This document shows positions 25,001 to 34,691 of a stretch of 64,000 nucleotides of DNA, in pieces (the first letter of the stretch is position 1; every line of letters begins with the position of its first letter). Location: the NCBI GenBank assembly GCA_001247695.2, contig LGRX02033384.1:23407-87406 (forward strand), in the 5' to 3' direction. This DNA comes from Cymbomonas tetramitiformis. Its lineage: Eukaryota; Chlorophyta; Pyramimonadophyceae; Pyramimonadales; Pyramimonadaceae. The translations under genes were made by a program, and so were the position numbers. The notes beneath the pieces were generated by a model. That model had not been told where the DNA came from. It searched no databases and saw only the letters and a list, made by a program, of their open reading frames with translations.

Positions 25001-27155
25001 CCGCAGAACCTGAAATGATACACATTATTCATTTTATTCTATATTCTATTTGAATATATTCTATTTGAATATAATGATGCACCAACCTCAATAAAAAATA
25101 TAGATGGCCATGCACCATCACTCACAGCCGTGAATCGCCAATGCAGCCTTATACCCCCTGCTAGAAGCGCCGCACAGTAAGTCGTCGTGGGCCGTGTCTA
25201 CTACTATGGTATCAGATACGCGCCTCTGTGTTTGGTACACGTGGTAAGTACCAGGGTTTAGTGTACCATCACGTACCTGTTGTGTGGTTGTATGGGTCAA
25301 CAATCTGATCTATCCAGTTTCCACCATAAGCCAGGCCAGGTTCTGGTTGCATCAATGGCTGCTCACCAGCTAGAGACTCTGCGTATGTTAACATGCTTTC
25401 TCTGCCAATTGTGTATGATATGTTTGCACCTATTGATGCCATCAAATCACCCTCATATCCCGCATCAATGAAAACATCGCCAATGAACACATCTCCAACT
25501 GTAGAAGTGAGACTGTGTATACGCCGCCCCTGTTTGGACACTCGCAAAACTTGAACTCCAGTGAAAACATCTACACCTGGCTGCATCAGAAGCATTTCCT
25601 CCATAATTCCAAGCGCTACATGCGGCTCTACGTTGTACACGACGTCGCATTCCGGATCTACTCCCCATGGTAGTCTGCATGATGACGGACCTGGCATATC
25701 GATTTAAGCACATTTCAATTGCACGGCGGGATTATCATGTCACATAACATTGTCAGCGAATACCCCCAAAATATGCTCACATAATTATTAGTTCGTATTG
25801 ATATCCAAAGTGCTCATCAACACAATAATAGTAATAATTGCAATTTATGTCAGAATATTTTGGATAGGACGTACGTGGACGTCGTGTATGCGCACGTTGG
25901 CAGGCCTTACAAACATGCATAAGTGTGCAACGTAGATTGTGTGCGCGCGCGTGTATGTGTTTCGGCGCTGTGATTCGTGTTTGTGATGTGTTCGCTTTGC
26001 GCTTGGTTTGGGATGTGTCCAAGCGAATGGTATATTGCCACGGCCTTGCCCTGTTGCTAAATGATGCTTCTGACTCCACTGGAGATGCTGGGATGCTGGT
26101 GGGCTGACTTTTGTCGGTGGATCTCATGCTGTTCAGCGTGTGTGTAATTATGCCGACACATGTCATCACGTAGGTTGGCATATAATGTGTATCATACGAC
26201 GAGTATCGCCAATAACCAACACATCGATGCTATGCCAAAAGATATCGCCGCTGCCAAGAGAGAGCGGACGGGAGGATGCGATAGCTGTTGTTACCGAGTG
26301 ACTGATAGTAATGCGCAAATTTGTCGATTGCATATTATTATTATGCGGCATGTCGTGCCTCAGTAGACTAAGGCCGTGTTTTTAGGGAAAGTCTCGATGC
26401 GACATCAAGCGATTCTGTTATGCCGATCGCCGTGACCAAATGTCAAGTATGCAATTATCTGCACCCAGCTTCGTTAAGGATGATCCACGTGTCTGAGCCG
26501 TTTCATGAAGTGTACGTTTGCTCATTGATACTTCATCAGGCGTGCAACTACACGCATGTTCACGACGTATAGTCGTAAGAAGTATACGTGGTCGTCGGTG
26601 AGTGGCGTACACGCACGTACCATCACTAGTATCATCGTTTTCTCGAGCTTCCATTATTGTACGCATGTACTTGCTGTTGCTTGAATTTCGTAATAGGGTG
26701 TCTTTATTCAAGAATCTGTACGCATTGCGATTCCGTCGATAAAATTCCCGCGCGAGACCACCAATTATATTTGGAAAAGGCCCTATGTCAGTTTGGCCGA
26801 GACCACTCGTAGTCATTCCTCCAACTCGTCGTCCGCCTTCCTCAAAACATGCAGGCCACGATGCACATATCAATGCAACGCGCATGCCCTGACGAGATGC
26901 AGCAATGGCAGCCATACACCCCCCGCTCGTTGCATCGTATACAACGATGTCGTATTTGAATGTCATTGGAGAGAGTAGTATTTTTGACCGACGATTTTTC
27001 TTACCAGTAAGCACGCCATTGTCGCTCACAGTATTATTCATTTTCAACACCGCGGAGACACGACAGCGGTGGTCGCTTGCAATAATAAACATTAATTCTA
27101 GCAAAATTACTACGCAATAATGCATCCGAGAGCAAGGACGCGCACTAGTCATCAC
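7080..27155 (-). CDS. FAD-dependent oxidoreductase (FAD_oxidored family), five exons over 20 kb
   Basis: Predicted flavoprotein of the FAD_oxidored (PF12831-type) family; the substrate cannot be read from sequence. Exons: 27155-26621, 25690-25277, 13086-12901, 12335-12240, 7900-7080. All junctions are phase 1 with GT..AG, giving 683 residues. Exon 1 has a hydrophobic N-terminal segment (signal-peptide-like), a Rossmann stretch (YDIVVYDATSGGCMAAIAAS, the usual GxGxxG altered) and GGMTTSGLGQTD. Exon 2 has the VEPHVA segment and FIDAGYEGDLMASIGA. Exon 3 has QAYTFRLCVTP and AEWELLRRYL. Exon 4 has PGDKMDLNN and STDFIG. Exon 5 has PHTNGWPPTMYVRAARRMVG, PYAIPYWVALPK and LSASHIGMSTLRMEP. Introns are about 930, 12,190, 565 and 4,339 nt. 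The exon 5 acceptor is the weakest call, chosen because it keeps phase. No stop interrupts the joined frame, so the gene may be functional. Confidence 0.82.
9815..10090. repeat. Dispersed CAG-headed repeat, copy 1
   Basis: Starts with CTTAC units and a short CAG run, then AGCTCGAATCCCAACGGGCG and a segment with GCGACGCCACCC and TATGGCATGGCATG. The same order occurs at 27,862-28,030. Type unknown; no terminal repeats or duplication were recognised. Confidence 0.7.
10354..10417 (-). mobile_element. Short retroposon 3' end, about 46 nt
   Basis: Insert 10,363-10,408 begins TAGTATTCACTCTGGCTTAC and extends slightly further into the family than the copy at 6,736. Flanks AATTTATTG and AATTTGTTG match at 8 of 9 positions, a possible decayed target duplication. 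Confidence 0.5.
11160..11268 (+). repeat. Retroposon-family copy, plus orientation
   Basis: Contains GGATGCCTTTGTTGCTTGGC followed by AAATTGCACAATGCGTGGTG and GTAAGCCAGAGTGAATACT, the conserved 3' portion of the family, here in the opposite orientation to 6,736 and 10,354. No convincing flanking duplication beyond CAATAG was seen. Confidence 0.6.
13749..13929. repeat. Two adjacent perfect inverted repeats
   Basis: GCGTGAGTCGAG (13,749-13,760) pairs with CTCGACTCACGC (13,769-13,780), a 12 bp stem with an 8 nt loop. CTAGCGGAAAC (about 13,874-13,884) pairs with GTTTCCGCTAG (about 13,919-13,929), with a nested ACGCGG/CCGCGT pair inside. This looks like a small foldback element in the intron; no transposase relation is visible. 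Confidence 0.65.
14855..15204 (+). mobile_element. Retroposon copy, 312 nt, with 19 bp target duplication
   Basis: Flanks ATTGGCAAGAGGCATGACG (14,855-14,873) and the same with one C-to-T change (15,186-15,204) enclose 312 nt. The right end carries the conserved block GGATGCCTCTCTTGCTTGGT .. GCCAGAGTGAAT. This is the longest copy with a clean duplication, so it shows the most of the element; no ORF is present and no clear Pol III A/B box was identified. Confidence 0.72.
15973..16294. repeat. 330 bp direct repeat, copy 1
   Basis: Begins AGTTGGCTACGTTTTATTCG and ends near TTTTAAACATAGCACT. It matches 17,053-17,378 almost base for base except a cluster of changes near the middle right (GTATTGTTCG/GTATGATCCG). 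The 750 bp between the copies has no domain. It may be a pair of LTRs of an uncharacterised element or a segmental duplication; TG..CA ends are not evident. Confidence 0.85.
17053..17378. repeat. 330 bp direct repeat, copy 2
   Basis: Partner of 15,973-16,294, same orientation, 1,080 bp away. It is preceded by AATAAAGTA and followed by unrelated sequence, which fixes the right edge at TAGCACT in both copies. Confidence 0.85.
17575..17785. repeat. 31 bp minisatellite
   Basis: About seven copies of a unit reading CGAGCCCGTCATTGTTGAGG + ACACGGCTCCC. The first copies are diverged (GGGGGACATGACT). Unlike the 42 and 21 bp arrays, the unit is not a multiple of three. Confidence 0.93.
18631..18783. 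repeat. Second putative retroposon family, copy with 22 bp flanking duplication
   Basis: An insert at 18,653-18,761 (109 nt; CCCCCACGGTGG .. CAACAAGGTGTATTCAG) lies between exact 22 bp copies at 18,631-18,652 and 18,762-18,783. A related copy is at 20,093-20,214, a fragment of its end at about 19,260-19,280, and a diverged copy at about 32,150-32,215. Caveat: the copy at 20,093 also shares part of the right flank, so the flank may belong to the repeat. Confidence 0.6.
19475..19567 (-). mobile_element. Short retroposon 3' end with 22 bp target duplication
   Basis: The 49 nt insert 19,497-19,545 contains CACTCTGGCTTACCACCACC and sits between exact 22 bp direct repeats (19,475-19,496 and 19,546-19,567, beginning AATTCATAACATATT). 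Same family and same constant end as 6,736-6,796, with a different length. Confidence 0.75.
19797..19857. repeat. Nested CACTAGT hairpins
   Basis: GCACTAGTCACATCACTAGTGCG is followed 8 nt later by CGCACTAGTCACGCGACTAGTGCG: two stem-loops of the same sequence in tandem. Likely a foldback repeat; no gene context. Confidence 0.6.
20093..20214. repeat. Second copy of the CCCCACGGTGG repeat
   Basis: About 120 bp matching 18,656-18,777 with a few substitutions, same orientation, ending GGTGTATTCAGAACATATTG. No left flanking duplication is seen. Confidence 0.85.
20449..21490. repeat. Four copies of a 20 bp hairpin
   Basis: CGGTCCTATGACAAGGACCG at about 20,449-20,468 and 21,465-21,485, with variants near 20,643 (TATCACAAGGACCAG) and, inverted, near 21,437 (CCTTGTGATAGGACC). 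Each is a 7 bp stem with a 6 nt loop. These may be ends of small foldback elements; their bodies were not delimited. Confidence 0.55.
21689..21870 (-). repeat. Retroposon-family copy, about 180 bp
   Basis: Carries CACTCTGGCTTACC, CAATTTGTACCAAGCAACAG, AGGCATCTGAT and further inward GGCATAAAAGGCTACAC, matching the deeper part of the copies at 15,040-15,185 and 22,527-22,690. Flanking duplication is not clear. Confidence 0.6.
22510..22821 (-). mobile_element. Retroposon copy with 17 bp duplication, invaded by a second copy with 16 bp duplication
   Basis: Outer insertion: TTATGTTGTATGGTGTA at 22,510-22,526 and 22,805-22,821 encloses a minus-oriented copy beginning near 22,535 (CTGACTTACCACAACGC). 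Inner insertion: TATCGAACACTTATGT at 22,709-22,724 and 22,795-22,810 encloses a 70 nt copy (22,725-22,794) in plus orientation ending GGTAAGCCAGAGTGTAATT. The two give a false impression of a small inverted-repeat element, but the separate duplications show two events. Confidence 0.7.
24880..24945 (+). repeat. Retroposon-family fragment
   Basis: CCCAGTTGCTTTGTAGCAAG followed by CCAGAGTGTAATTGAATAT matches the constant end of the family. A degenerate AGAGTAATTGAAT follows 24 nt later and might be part of a flank. Confidence 0.45.
25111..25271 (+). repeat. Retroposon copy adjoining a splice donor
   Basis: Sequence from CACAGCCGTGAATCG to GGTACACGTGGTAAGTACCAG is a diverged copy of the family (compare 22,535-22,690 inverted). 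ACCATCAC occurs on both sides (about 25,111 and 25,264), a possible short duplication. The insertion ends within about 5 nt of the donor of exon 2 of the FAD oxidoreductase gene (25,276-25,271). Confidence 0.5.
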
Positions 27156-27861
27156 GAACGGATGGCCTGACAGATGTACGTTGCGTGATCCAGTATGATA
27201 AAACTAGTATGTTGCCTCGTCAATGTCGTCAGAGTGCTGGCACCTCGTACTGCAACTATGCAGACCCGTCATTGAAACGATTTTATTACAACCAGCACGA
27301 ATGGCAGAGCAGTCTGAGAGAGGGCATCAATGTCTGTATACGAACTCATTTTTGTCGGACTATCACGCTGGCATGTCGGCTTGTTATATTGAAAATAATA
27401 GTGCGGTTAGTACTCAGGGCGATTATTCCCGGAAGCATGATATGTATTCTCATAAGAAATCGACATATATTCTCTGAAACGTCAACTTTCTCACTCGCAC
27501 TTTATTGTCTCGCTACCATTCTCTCTCTATCTAAAACTACTAATTCGCATCGACGAGACGAGAATATCATAGCAGTTCCCCGCCCCTGTATGCGCATCTT
27601 GTCTACAGAGTTTTCCCCAATTAATTGTACTCAACTTACTTACTAAGTACTTTATACATAGTATAAACTAAGTACTTTATATAACCATACCTCTGCTCCG
27701 TATTCCCTAGCTCTGCTAGTGGTTCTATCCGGAAACTGTCATTCAATTCCCTAGCTCTGTGAGCTAGTTCCCTAGCTGTGCTAGTGGTCCTATCCGGAAA
27801 CTGTCTGTCATTCTCATTCAAATCTATCATTCAAATCAGACATTCAAATCAAACTTATTAA

Positions 27862-28310
27862 TCAGCAGCAGCAGCAGCAGCAGCAGCAAAGCTCGAATCC
27901 CAACGGGCGACGCAGTGGAAATTGCCATCTGACGATCGCCAGGCGCTAACGATGGCATCGCCACCTCGCCACCGCAGTCGCGTGTCTGAAGCCGCGACGC
28001 CACCCCGACGTCATGGCATGGCGGACCCGATGCGCAGCGTGTGCATGCTGAGAATGCGACCATCTGAGCGCGCCACGTCGGAACGATAACTAATCAAGTC
28101 GCGGCGATCGTCCGATTCGCTTCGTTGGGAATTTTGCTCAGTCGCGTGTCTGAACAAGCCGCGACGCCACCCCGACGTCATGGCATGGCGGACCCGACGC
28201 GCAGCGTGTGCATGCAGAGAATGCGACCATCTGAGCGCGCCACGTCGGAACGATAATTAATCAAGTCGCGGCGATCGTCCGATTCGCTTCGTTTGGAATT
28301 TTGCATTCGC
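27862..28310. repeat. Dispersed CAG-headed repeat, copy 2, with a tandem duplication
   Basis: A (CAG)n run precedes AGCTCGAATCCCAACGGGCG as at 9,843. The segment CGCGTGTCTGAA .. TCGTTGGGAATTTTGC (about 27,977-28,136) is repeated at about 28,142-28,303 with few changes. A third, more diverged piece with ATGGCATGGCAG follows at 28,320-28,480. Confidence 0.8.
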
Positions 28311-29684
28311 ATCACTGTACCGCGATGACACTTCCATCGCCATGGCATGGCAGATTTTGCTCCAACAGTGTGGCGAGGAGCGACAGTCATAATTACGAGC
28401 ATCGCGGCGCGCCACGTCGGCATGATGAATGCTTGCGTTGTGCGCCCGCGTCCGATGGACAGCTCGTCTCTCATGCGAGATCGCCATGAAATTAATCGCG
28501 CTGCAGAGACCGTTGGATTTTCGGTTTACTTCCGCGAGACGCAATCGTTGAACGATGACGATGATGCGCGCGTCATCAGTAGTTATAGTAGTAGTTAGTA
28601 TCATACATTGACACATGATTGTTAAGTCGACTAATCATGTGTCAATGCTTGAATGACTGCATGTTGATGACGATGCCATGACGATGCATATACATATTAT
28701 ATAATTATAATTCACGATCTGGCTGTATAAATGGCGTTTCAATCTGAAATGCCACACATTCCATTTCCATTTATTAATGAAGATTATTGTACAGTTGATT
28801 GTACTGAAGCACGAGTAACCACTGCTATTCATATATATGCGCCAGATATGCTTCTAGAATCTACGTTTTTGCACCGGAAATATGCAAGTTTTTTCATTGT
28901 TCCCGGTACAATCAACTTATGCACCGAAGAGCTTTTGCACCGGAAATCTGCGCTGGAATCGAGGTGTCATGGTTTGCACCGGAAATCATCAAAATTTGCT
29001 CCCGTAAAAATTAAAACCTTAATAGACATTAAGCTTTGGACAACCCGCGCCAACGCGAGAAGCGCTGGGTAGTTTGGGGTCTTTGGAAGAGGTTCACATT
29101 CAAGCGAAATCGTATCCCGAACAGCATCTTCGAGACTCGACAGTCTCAAAGATGCGTACCCGATGCCTTTGTGCGCTTGCATGCTAAGTGGTCACCTTAT
29201 ATGGATGCAGTATACTGAACCGACGGATACCCCGCCAACGAAAAAAGAAGCGCTCGGCTGATTTGTAATTCGTGGGTGCGCACCGTCCCAAAATACAAAA
29301 TGCATCTTTGAAACTCGGAAGTTTCAGAGATGCTTGCGAGTCGCCCTCCCCGTCAACGCGCTCAGTATGAATACCTGTACGCGTCTAGAAGAAGCATATG
29401 CAAAATATTTGCGAATTTCCGAACGCACATATTTTCCATATGTTCCTAAACAATGTGCGCCTGCCGCGATCCTGAGCCCTTTGCCGTGCATGCCCCTTGC
29501 CTTTTTGCTTACCGTTCTAAGCGTTCGCTACCATTTGTCAGATCTGACTGATCTGACCGAGCGACAGCGAGTCGGCGACAGATGAGATCGCGACAGCCGA
29601 GGGACAGCGACACGAGCGGGCGGGCGAGACGCTTGGCTACATTCCTCCTCCTCGAGGAGAGACACGCACGTTCGTTATGCACAG

Positions 29685-29765
29685 AAACGAGACGAAACGA
29701 AACGAGACGAGACGAGACGAGACGAGACGAAACGAAACGAAATGAAACGAAACGAAACGAAACGC
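29685..29765. repeat. Pentanucleotide microsatellite ACGAA/ACGAG
   Basis: About 15 units alternating ACGAA and ACGAG. Reading it on the minus strand gives a FRFVS-type artefact peptide. Confidence 0.95.
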
Positions 29766-30639
29766 GAGGTGACAAACCGAAAACGAACCCATGCAGTATG
29801 ACATGTACCCCGAGGGGATTGAATAGGCGCTCTTCATCTTGCTATCGTAGCGAGAACGCTTTCTCCGCAGTGACAAAGGCCTTTAGCCTGTGCTGGGCGG
29901 ACACATCACGGATACGCCATTTGGGAGGTAGTTTCAGACGATACGCCACTGGCGCGCGCCCCTCTATCCAACTCAGGTACTTCTCTATGTCGATCGCTGA
30001 AAAACCGTTCAGTAACTAGTAAACGAGACCAGCGGGGACGTACTTTGAGACACGAGTCGTGATTCATGATGTTCTCACGTCCGAAGATGGGGACCTTGTC
30101 CACTACATGGACGCGTAGAATCGCAACCTACACGTGTCGCTGAATCCATGCCGTGCATTATCTGCTAAATATGCCACTGCGACAAGAGGTCACCGGGAGA
30201 GCTCGCAGCGGCAACACCGGAAACTCGAGAAGCGTAAACGTACGACCCTGATGGCCTTCAGTGTGAAAAGTGGGGTTCCCTTGCTGCAAACCCGACCCAC
30301 GCGTCTCTCGTCCCTGCACGAAACGGAAGCGTGCGCCGTGGGAGCAACTGGTTATTTGTTTCAAGCAAGCCTTTCGCAAGGCAAATGGTAAGCGTGCTGG
30401 CCGACCATTGAAGCACTACATACGCCCTCATCGATGGCGGGTTGCCTTGGTGGAAGTGTGATGGGGAATTCGGTCAGCGCATTGTCAAGAGGGGTGATTA
30501 TACAAAATACCCACGCCGATGGCGGCGAATGACTTCGTGCACGAGGAGGACTTCGATGCTTGGATGGGACCTCAAGACCTTGAGTAACCATAAACAAACA
30601 AACTTCATAAGCTAATTTGAAAATGGCACGTAGTATGCC

Positions 30640-31325
30640 AACAACAGCAGTAGCAGCAACAGCAACAGCAGCAACAACAACAACATCAACAGCAACAACA
30701 ACGACAGCGACCCAGCGAGCAGCAACAGCGGCGGCGGCAACGGCGGCAACAACGGCGACGACGCGACAGCGACAGCGACGACGGCGACAGCGACAGCGAC
30801 AGCGACGTGACGACAGCGACAGCGACCTTGACAGCGACAGCGACCGGCAACGACAACGGCAAGCAACAACGACAACAGACAACGCTGACTGACGCGACGA
30901 CAACGGCCCAAGCGGCGGCGGCAACAGCAACAGCGACAGCAACAACAACGACCATGACGGCGGGACAACAACAACGGCAACGGCAACATCGGCAGCAACG
31001 GCAACAACAACAACAACAACAACAGCAACAACAACAAGTCGGCGGCGGCCCGACAGCGGCAAGCGCAAGCGCGGCGGCAAAGAAAGCACGCTTGCAACCG
31101 CGACAACAACATCAGCTGCAACCCGACAGCCGGCAACAACAACGGCAACGGCATCATCATCAACAACAACAGGAACAACAACCGCAGCCGCAACCGCAAC
31201 AGCAACAGCAACAACACGACGCAACACAACAACCCAGCGCAACACAAGAACACAAGAACACAACCCCACAACACCACAACAACACACCACCACAACAACA
31301 CACCACCACAACAACACAAAGTGAA
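30640..31325. repeat. CAA/CAG/CGA trinucleotide-rich stretch, about 690 bp
   Basis: Nearly every triplet is a CAN, CGA or GCA variant, so plus-strand frames encode Gln, Thr, Ala or Arg/Asp runs and the minus strand gives Val/Leu runs. ORFs in four frames span it. No splice signals or non-repetitive protein were found at either end, so I do not call a gene. The mixed (not pure) units suggest an old, diffusing triplet expansion. Confidence 0.85.
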
Positions 31326-32706
31326 TTAAATAAATAGTCATATCCCCAAGTGAGCCGACAAGAAACAACGCTGACACTTCAAATACATAATTCAAGCCGG
31401 CCGACAAATAAACTTTTGCAATTACTTTGTTGATGCCTTTTGGGGGAATTAGCATCAATAATGTAACCACGGTATTAGCGAGACGGATTGGAATTCGGCG
31501 TGGGGACTATCATGAACCCATAATCTGCGCCTCTTAGAAAATGCTATACCGGGAATTCCATGAGATCGTGTTCAACAACTTCGATTGGAAGGCCCCAAGC
31601 GTCCACAAGAGGATTGTAGCTTCGCATGTAAACCACATTCTACACATGGGCGGCCCGAAGCTGTGCACTTCGCGCTGGATGCCATGGCATGCCTTCAGTC
31701 CCTTTTATGACAATCGCTTTGCAGTGCACGCGAACCATTGATAGCAATACTCGCCGCTTGTGCTTTGGATGCTCCCTAACCTACTTTCATACGTATCCCA
31801 CGCGCTTCGAGATGAATGTCGTGGTGTGAAAATGTGCTCATGCTTGCATTATTGTTTCGGTTTACGTTGTGGTTAGGATGCCTCGTACGGACCGTACGCC
31901 CACCGATAAATACCCAGGAAAGCGGAACAAAGCAGGATTGTGACATTGTCACGGTAATACAAATGGGGCACACAATCACGCATATTTATTGAATATGTCA
32001 ATTGTTTGGTTATTAATAACACATCGACAAAGCCTACATACGTAGAGTCGGTGTGTGCCTGTGTGTACCCCGACATGGTGGTGCTATTTATTCGGGTCGG
32101 GCTATCTCGTTGATATCTCACTATATCAGCATCACTGCTCTCCCATCAGGTGGATAACACCGTCTCGATGTTTTCCCGGGGCCTGTTGCTTTTAATTGGT
32201 GCTCCTGTAGTATTGAGTAGCCTAAACGAGGTGCTAAAGTATTTAATGAAACGTAATGGTAGCATGTATTATATGGGCGCTCTTTTACAAATTATATTGT
32301 TTTAGTTACTAGAGAGCGTATTTCAAAGTCTTCCTACAAGTTGTGAACGTTATCCGTATCGCAATAAAATGACATATATGTTTCCAACAGAATGAAACCC
32401 AAGGAGTAGGCTGGGTCGCTTGTGCTCGACAAACGAAATATTGACTTGGTGCAAGATAAATCGATGGTACAACAGCTTTCTGCAGTTGTCATTTTTGTGC
32501 TTGACAAGTCGCCGCTTGACAACGAGAATGCTATGTCCAAGATCTCCTGTTCCTAATGGAAATAGGCTACAACTAAAGGACTAATGATTGGCGCCGTTTT
32601 GAAGTGGTTGTGCGCTTCCTCAAACATTATCATGTTCATAAGCTGGTTAAGATTAAAAACGTTTCTTTTGCTGTGGTCAAATTTCAAGATGCTTCTGGTG
32701 AGAATC

Positions 32707-33936
32707 TCAGGGCGAAAAGACGAAAAAAGAGTTGGTGGGCATTTCTGACACCGTGAAGGTTATCATGTCGGACCAGCCGGCTTTTTCTGATAAGGAGCGG
32801 GCCACTTTCTTTGTGAACCCTAGGGTTCCCAGGCCCATACCACCAGGCGCTGAGAGACCGCTAGACATACACAAGCACAAAGATATCCCAAAATACATCG
32901 AAGCCTTCCCACCTTTGTGTACCATATCCACAGCTCTATCATCGCACGTGGCGATATCAACTACGAGCCAACACCCGTCCTTGTTGATGACTTGCCGTAC
33001 GCTCTCCATGAGCTCGTCAGGGTGTGGAGCGTCATGAAGCACGTCAAAACAGAGCGCAAAGTCATAAGGGCCATTCGTGGCCAGAGCGTTTGGATTACTG
33101 AATACATCGTGGATCTGTACGCGGTCCAAAAGTCCCGCGGCTGCGAGATTCACTTTGGATCGTTGCAGTGCGTGCTGGGACGTTTCGAAGCCGTGTATTT
33201 CACATTTAGGGAAGTGTTTTGCCAGTGCCACGAGCGAAGCACCAGCGCCACAACCTATTTCCGCAATACGGCAACCCGATCGGAGCTTCTCCAGCAGCTC
33301 GCCATTCCTGACTTTGGGGAGCACTTTCTGTACAAGGAAATGCTTGAAATCTTTAGTATGCTGTCGCTCAATAGCCGTTGCTACGTTTACTCCTCCATCA
33401 TCGTATGTCAAACCTTCGCCTGTACTGAAACATTTTGGTAGGGCCACCACCCGATCCATAAGGAAGGGAAAACCACTCAGCATGCCGCAAGAAAAACGCG
33501 TGTTCTCCTGATCAGTCAGAACATTGTGCATCGCCTCTGATATTTCGAAAGTGGCTTCATCGCCGATATCTGCACGGCGGTCAAGAACGCCGCAGCTTGC
33601 TTGTTGATACATCCACTCTCGAACCCACCGTTCGTGGAGGTTCGCTGCAGTAGCAAGCTCAGAGGGTGTTACGCCTCTCCCGGGAGTAAGTTGTTTCAAA
33701 GGGAGGGAGCCTTCCTCCATAAGACGGAAAATATGTCGGTACAGATCGAGATTGTCACCAATGTATACCATTGCAGCGTTTATGGAGTTTACAAAATACG
33801 AGCCAATCAAATTCTGTGCAACGACTTCAGGGTGTTCCGTGTTCCCTCTTAAAGTCAACCGAGAGCACAGTCTGGAAGCAGCGAACCCCAATAAGAACGA
33901 GCTTCCGCCTACAATGAGTATTGTTGCCGTTTTCAT
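32707..33936 (-). CDS. Class I SAM-dependent methyltransferase, intronless
   Basis: 409 residues in a single uninterrupted frame. N-terminus: hydrophobic ATILIVGGSSFLLGFAASRL, a likely membrane anchor. Residues about 55-140 resemble the winged-helix region that precedes the catalytic domain in bacterial-type small-molecule methyltransferases (LHERWVREWMYQQASCGVLD). Motif I is IAEIGCGAGASLVALAKHF, near residue 225; the acidic end of beta-2 is EIHGFETS, motif II PYDFALCFDVLHDAPHP, followed by a typical WLVVDIA strand. Substrate unknown. The lack of introns beside heavily split genes may reflect retroposition or transfer from bacteria; both are inference. It lies upstream of, and on the same strand as, the FAD oxidoreductase, but 5.5 kb away, so no linkage is implied. 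Confidence 0.88.
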   Translation of the reverse strand: MKTATILIVGGSSFLLGFAASRLCSRLTLRGNTEHPEVVAQNLIGSYFVNSINAAMVYIGDNLDLYRHIFRLMEEGSLPLKQLTPGRGVTPSELATAANLHERWVREWMYQQASCGVLDRRADIGDEATFEISEAMHNVLTDQENTRFSCGMLSGFPFLMDRVVALPKCFSTGEGLTYDDGGVNVATAIERQHTKDFKHFLVQKVLPKVRNGELLEKLRSGCRIAEIGCGAGASLVALAKHFPKCEIHGFETSQHALQRSKVNLAAAGLLDRVQIHDVFSNPNALATNGPYDFALCFDVLHDAPHPDELMESVRQVINKDGCWLVVDIATCDDRAVDMVHKGGKASMYFGISLCLCMSSGLSAPGGMGLGTLGFTKKVARSLSEKAGWSDMITFTVSEMPTNSFFVFSP

Positions 33937-34691
33937 TACGTGTATCTGAATCTCGATTCGATTGAACGTCGTGTAGGAACTTGCGAGATAAATGGGATAA
34001 ATGAGTAAAAAAAATGAAGTTCCGCTCGTAACTTGATCGATGAGAGTGAGATGCAGATAGGAAAAGATAATGTTGTTACAACATGTGTCACATCATCATC
34101 ATCATCACGAACAGACCGCGTGGTTCTCGTCTTCTCGAGTCGGACGGGACACGGGAGTGATCTCTACTGTAGACTAATAAGGCCTTCCACAGATTTCGCG
34201 AAATTTTTGCGAAATTTACGGGGTACCTAAAAAAAATCAGAAAATTTTGAAGAAATATAGCCTGCAAATTTTTGTGCCCTCGAAATTGGGGGTGATTCGA
34301 AATTTGGCAAATTTCGAATTTTGAGTGGTCATTGCATCATTATGGCCGTCTGCCCACAGGAATTCAGCCGGAATTGTCATCAACGATTACAACGAAATCT
34401 TGAGACCCATCCAAGAACCAAGATCATCCAAGATATACTGGCAATCAGCTTTGATGCTGAGGTACAATAAGAGGTTGTAGATATAATTTGAAGCGCGGGT
34501 ATAATAATAAAGCTTCGTTGATGTTGACTTGCTGAGGTATAATAAGAGGTTGTAAACATAATTTGAAATGATAAAAGCTAATAAACTAGTGCCATGTACC
34601 CTTGTTTGCTTGTGTCGTTATGTGTAAGTCGGAAATTTCTTAGCTCGAGCAATCCAGCCAACCGCGAATCTCTTAAACCGAATACGAGAAT
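33937..34691. other. Intergenic region left of the nested elements
   Basis: AT-rich, no domain. A direct repeat of GAGGTA(C/T)AATAAGAGGTTGTA is present at about 34,458 and 34,534, each followed by ATAATTTGAA. Nothing else is supported. Confidence 0.5.

Larger units (their letters stand above)
13087..25276 (-). other. Second intron of the FAD oxidoreductase gene, about 12.2 kb
   Basis: Bounded by donor GTACGT (25,276-25,271) after exon 2 and an acceptor before 13,086. It is filled with repeats: palindromes near 13.75-13.93 kb, retroposon copies at 14.9-15.2, 19.5, 21.7, 22.5-22.8 and 24.9 kb, a 330 bp direct repeat pair, a 31 bp array and a hairpin family at 20.4-21.5 kb. ORFs inside show no domain. 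A CA/TG microsatellite lies at about 21,608-21,665. Confidence 0.7.
27156..32706. other. Intergenic region between the oxidoreductase and methyltransferase genes
   Basis: No domain-bearing ORF. It holds the dispersed CAG-headed repeat with a tandem duplication (27,862-28,310), three TTTGCACCGGAAAT motifs (28,866-28,990), two stem-loops around GCATCTTCGAGACT and GCATCTTTGAAACT (about 29,124 and 29,300), a pentamer microsatellite, and a CAA/CAG-rich stretch. Confidence 0.55.

Noticed and set aside
28745..29072. 113-codon plus-strand ORF with three TTTGCACCGGAAAT repeats
   Set aside because: No domain, no splice sites, and the repeat gives the peptide its regularity.
30361..31470. 369-codon Val/Leu-rich minus-strand ORF
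   Set aside because: Antisense of the CAA/CAG-rich stretch; composition reflects the triplets only.
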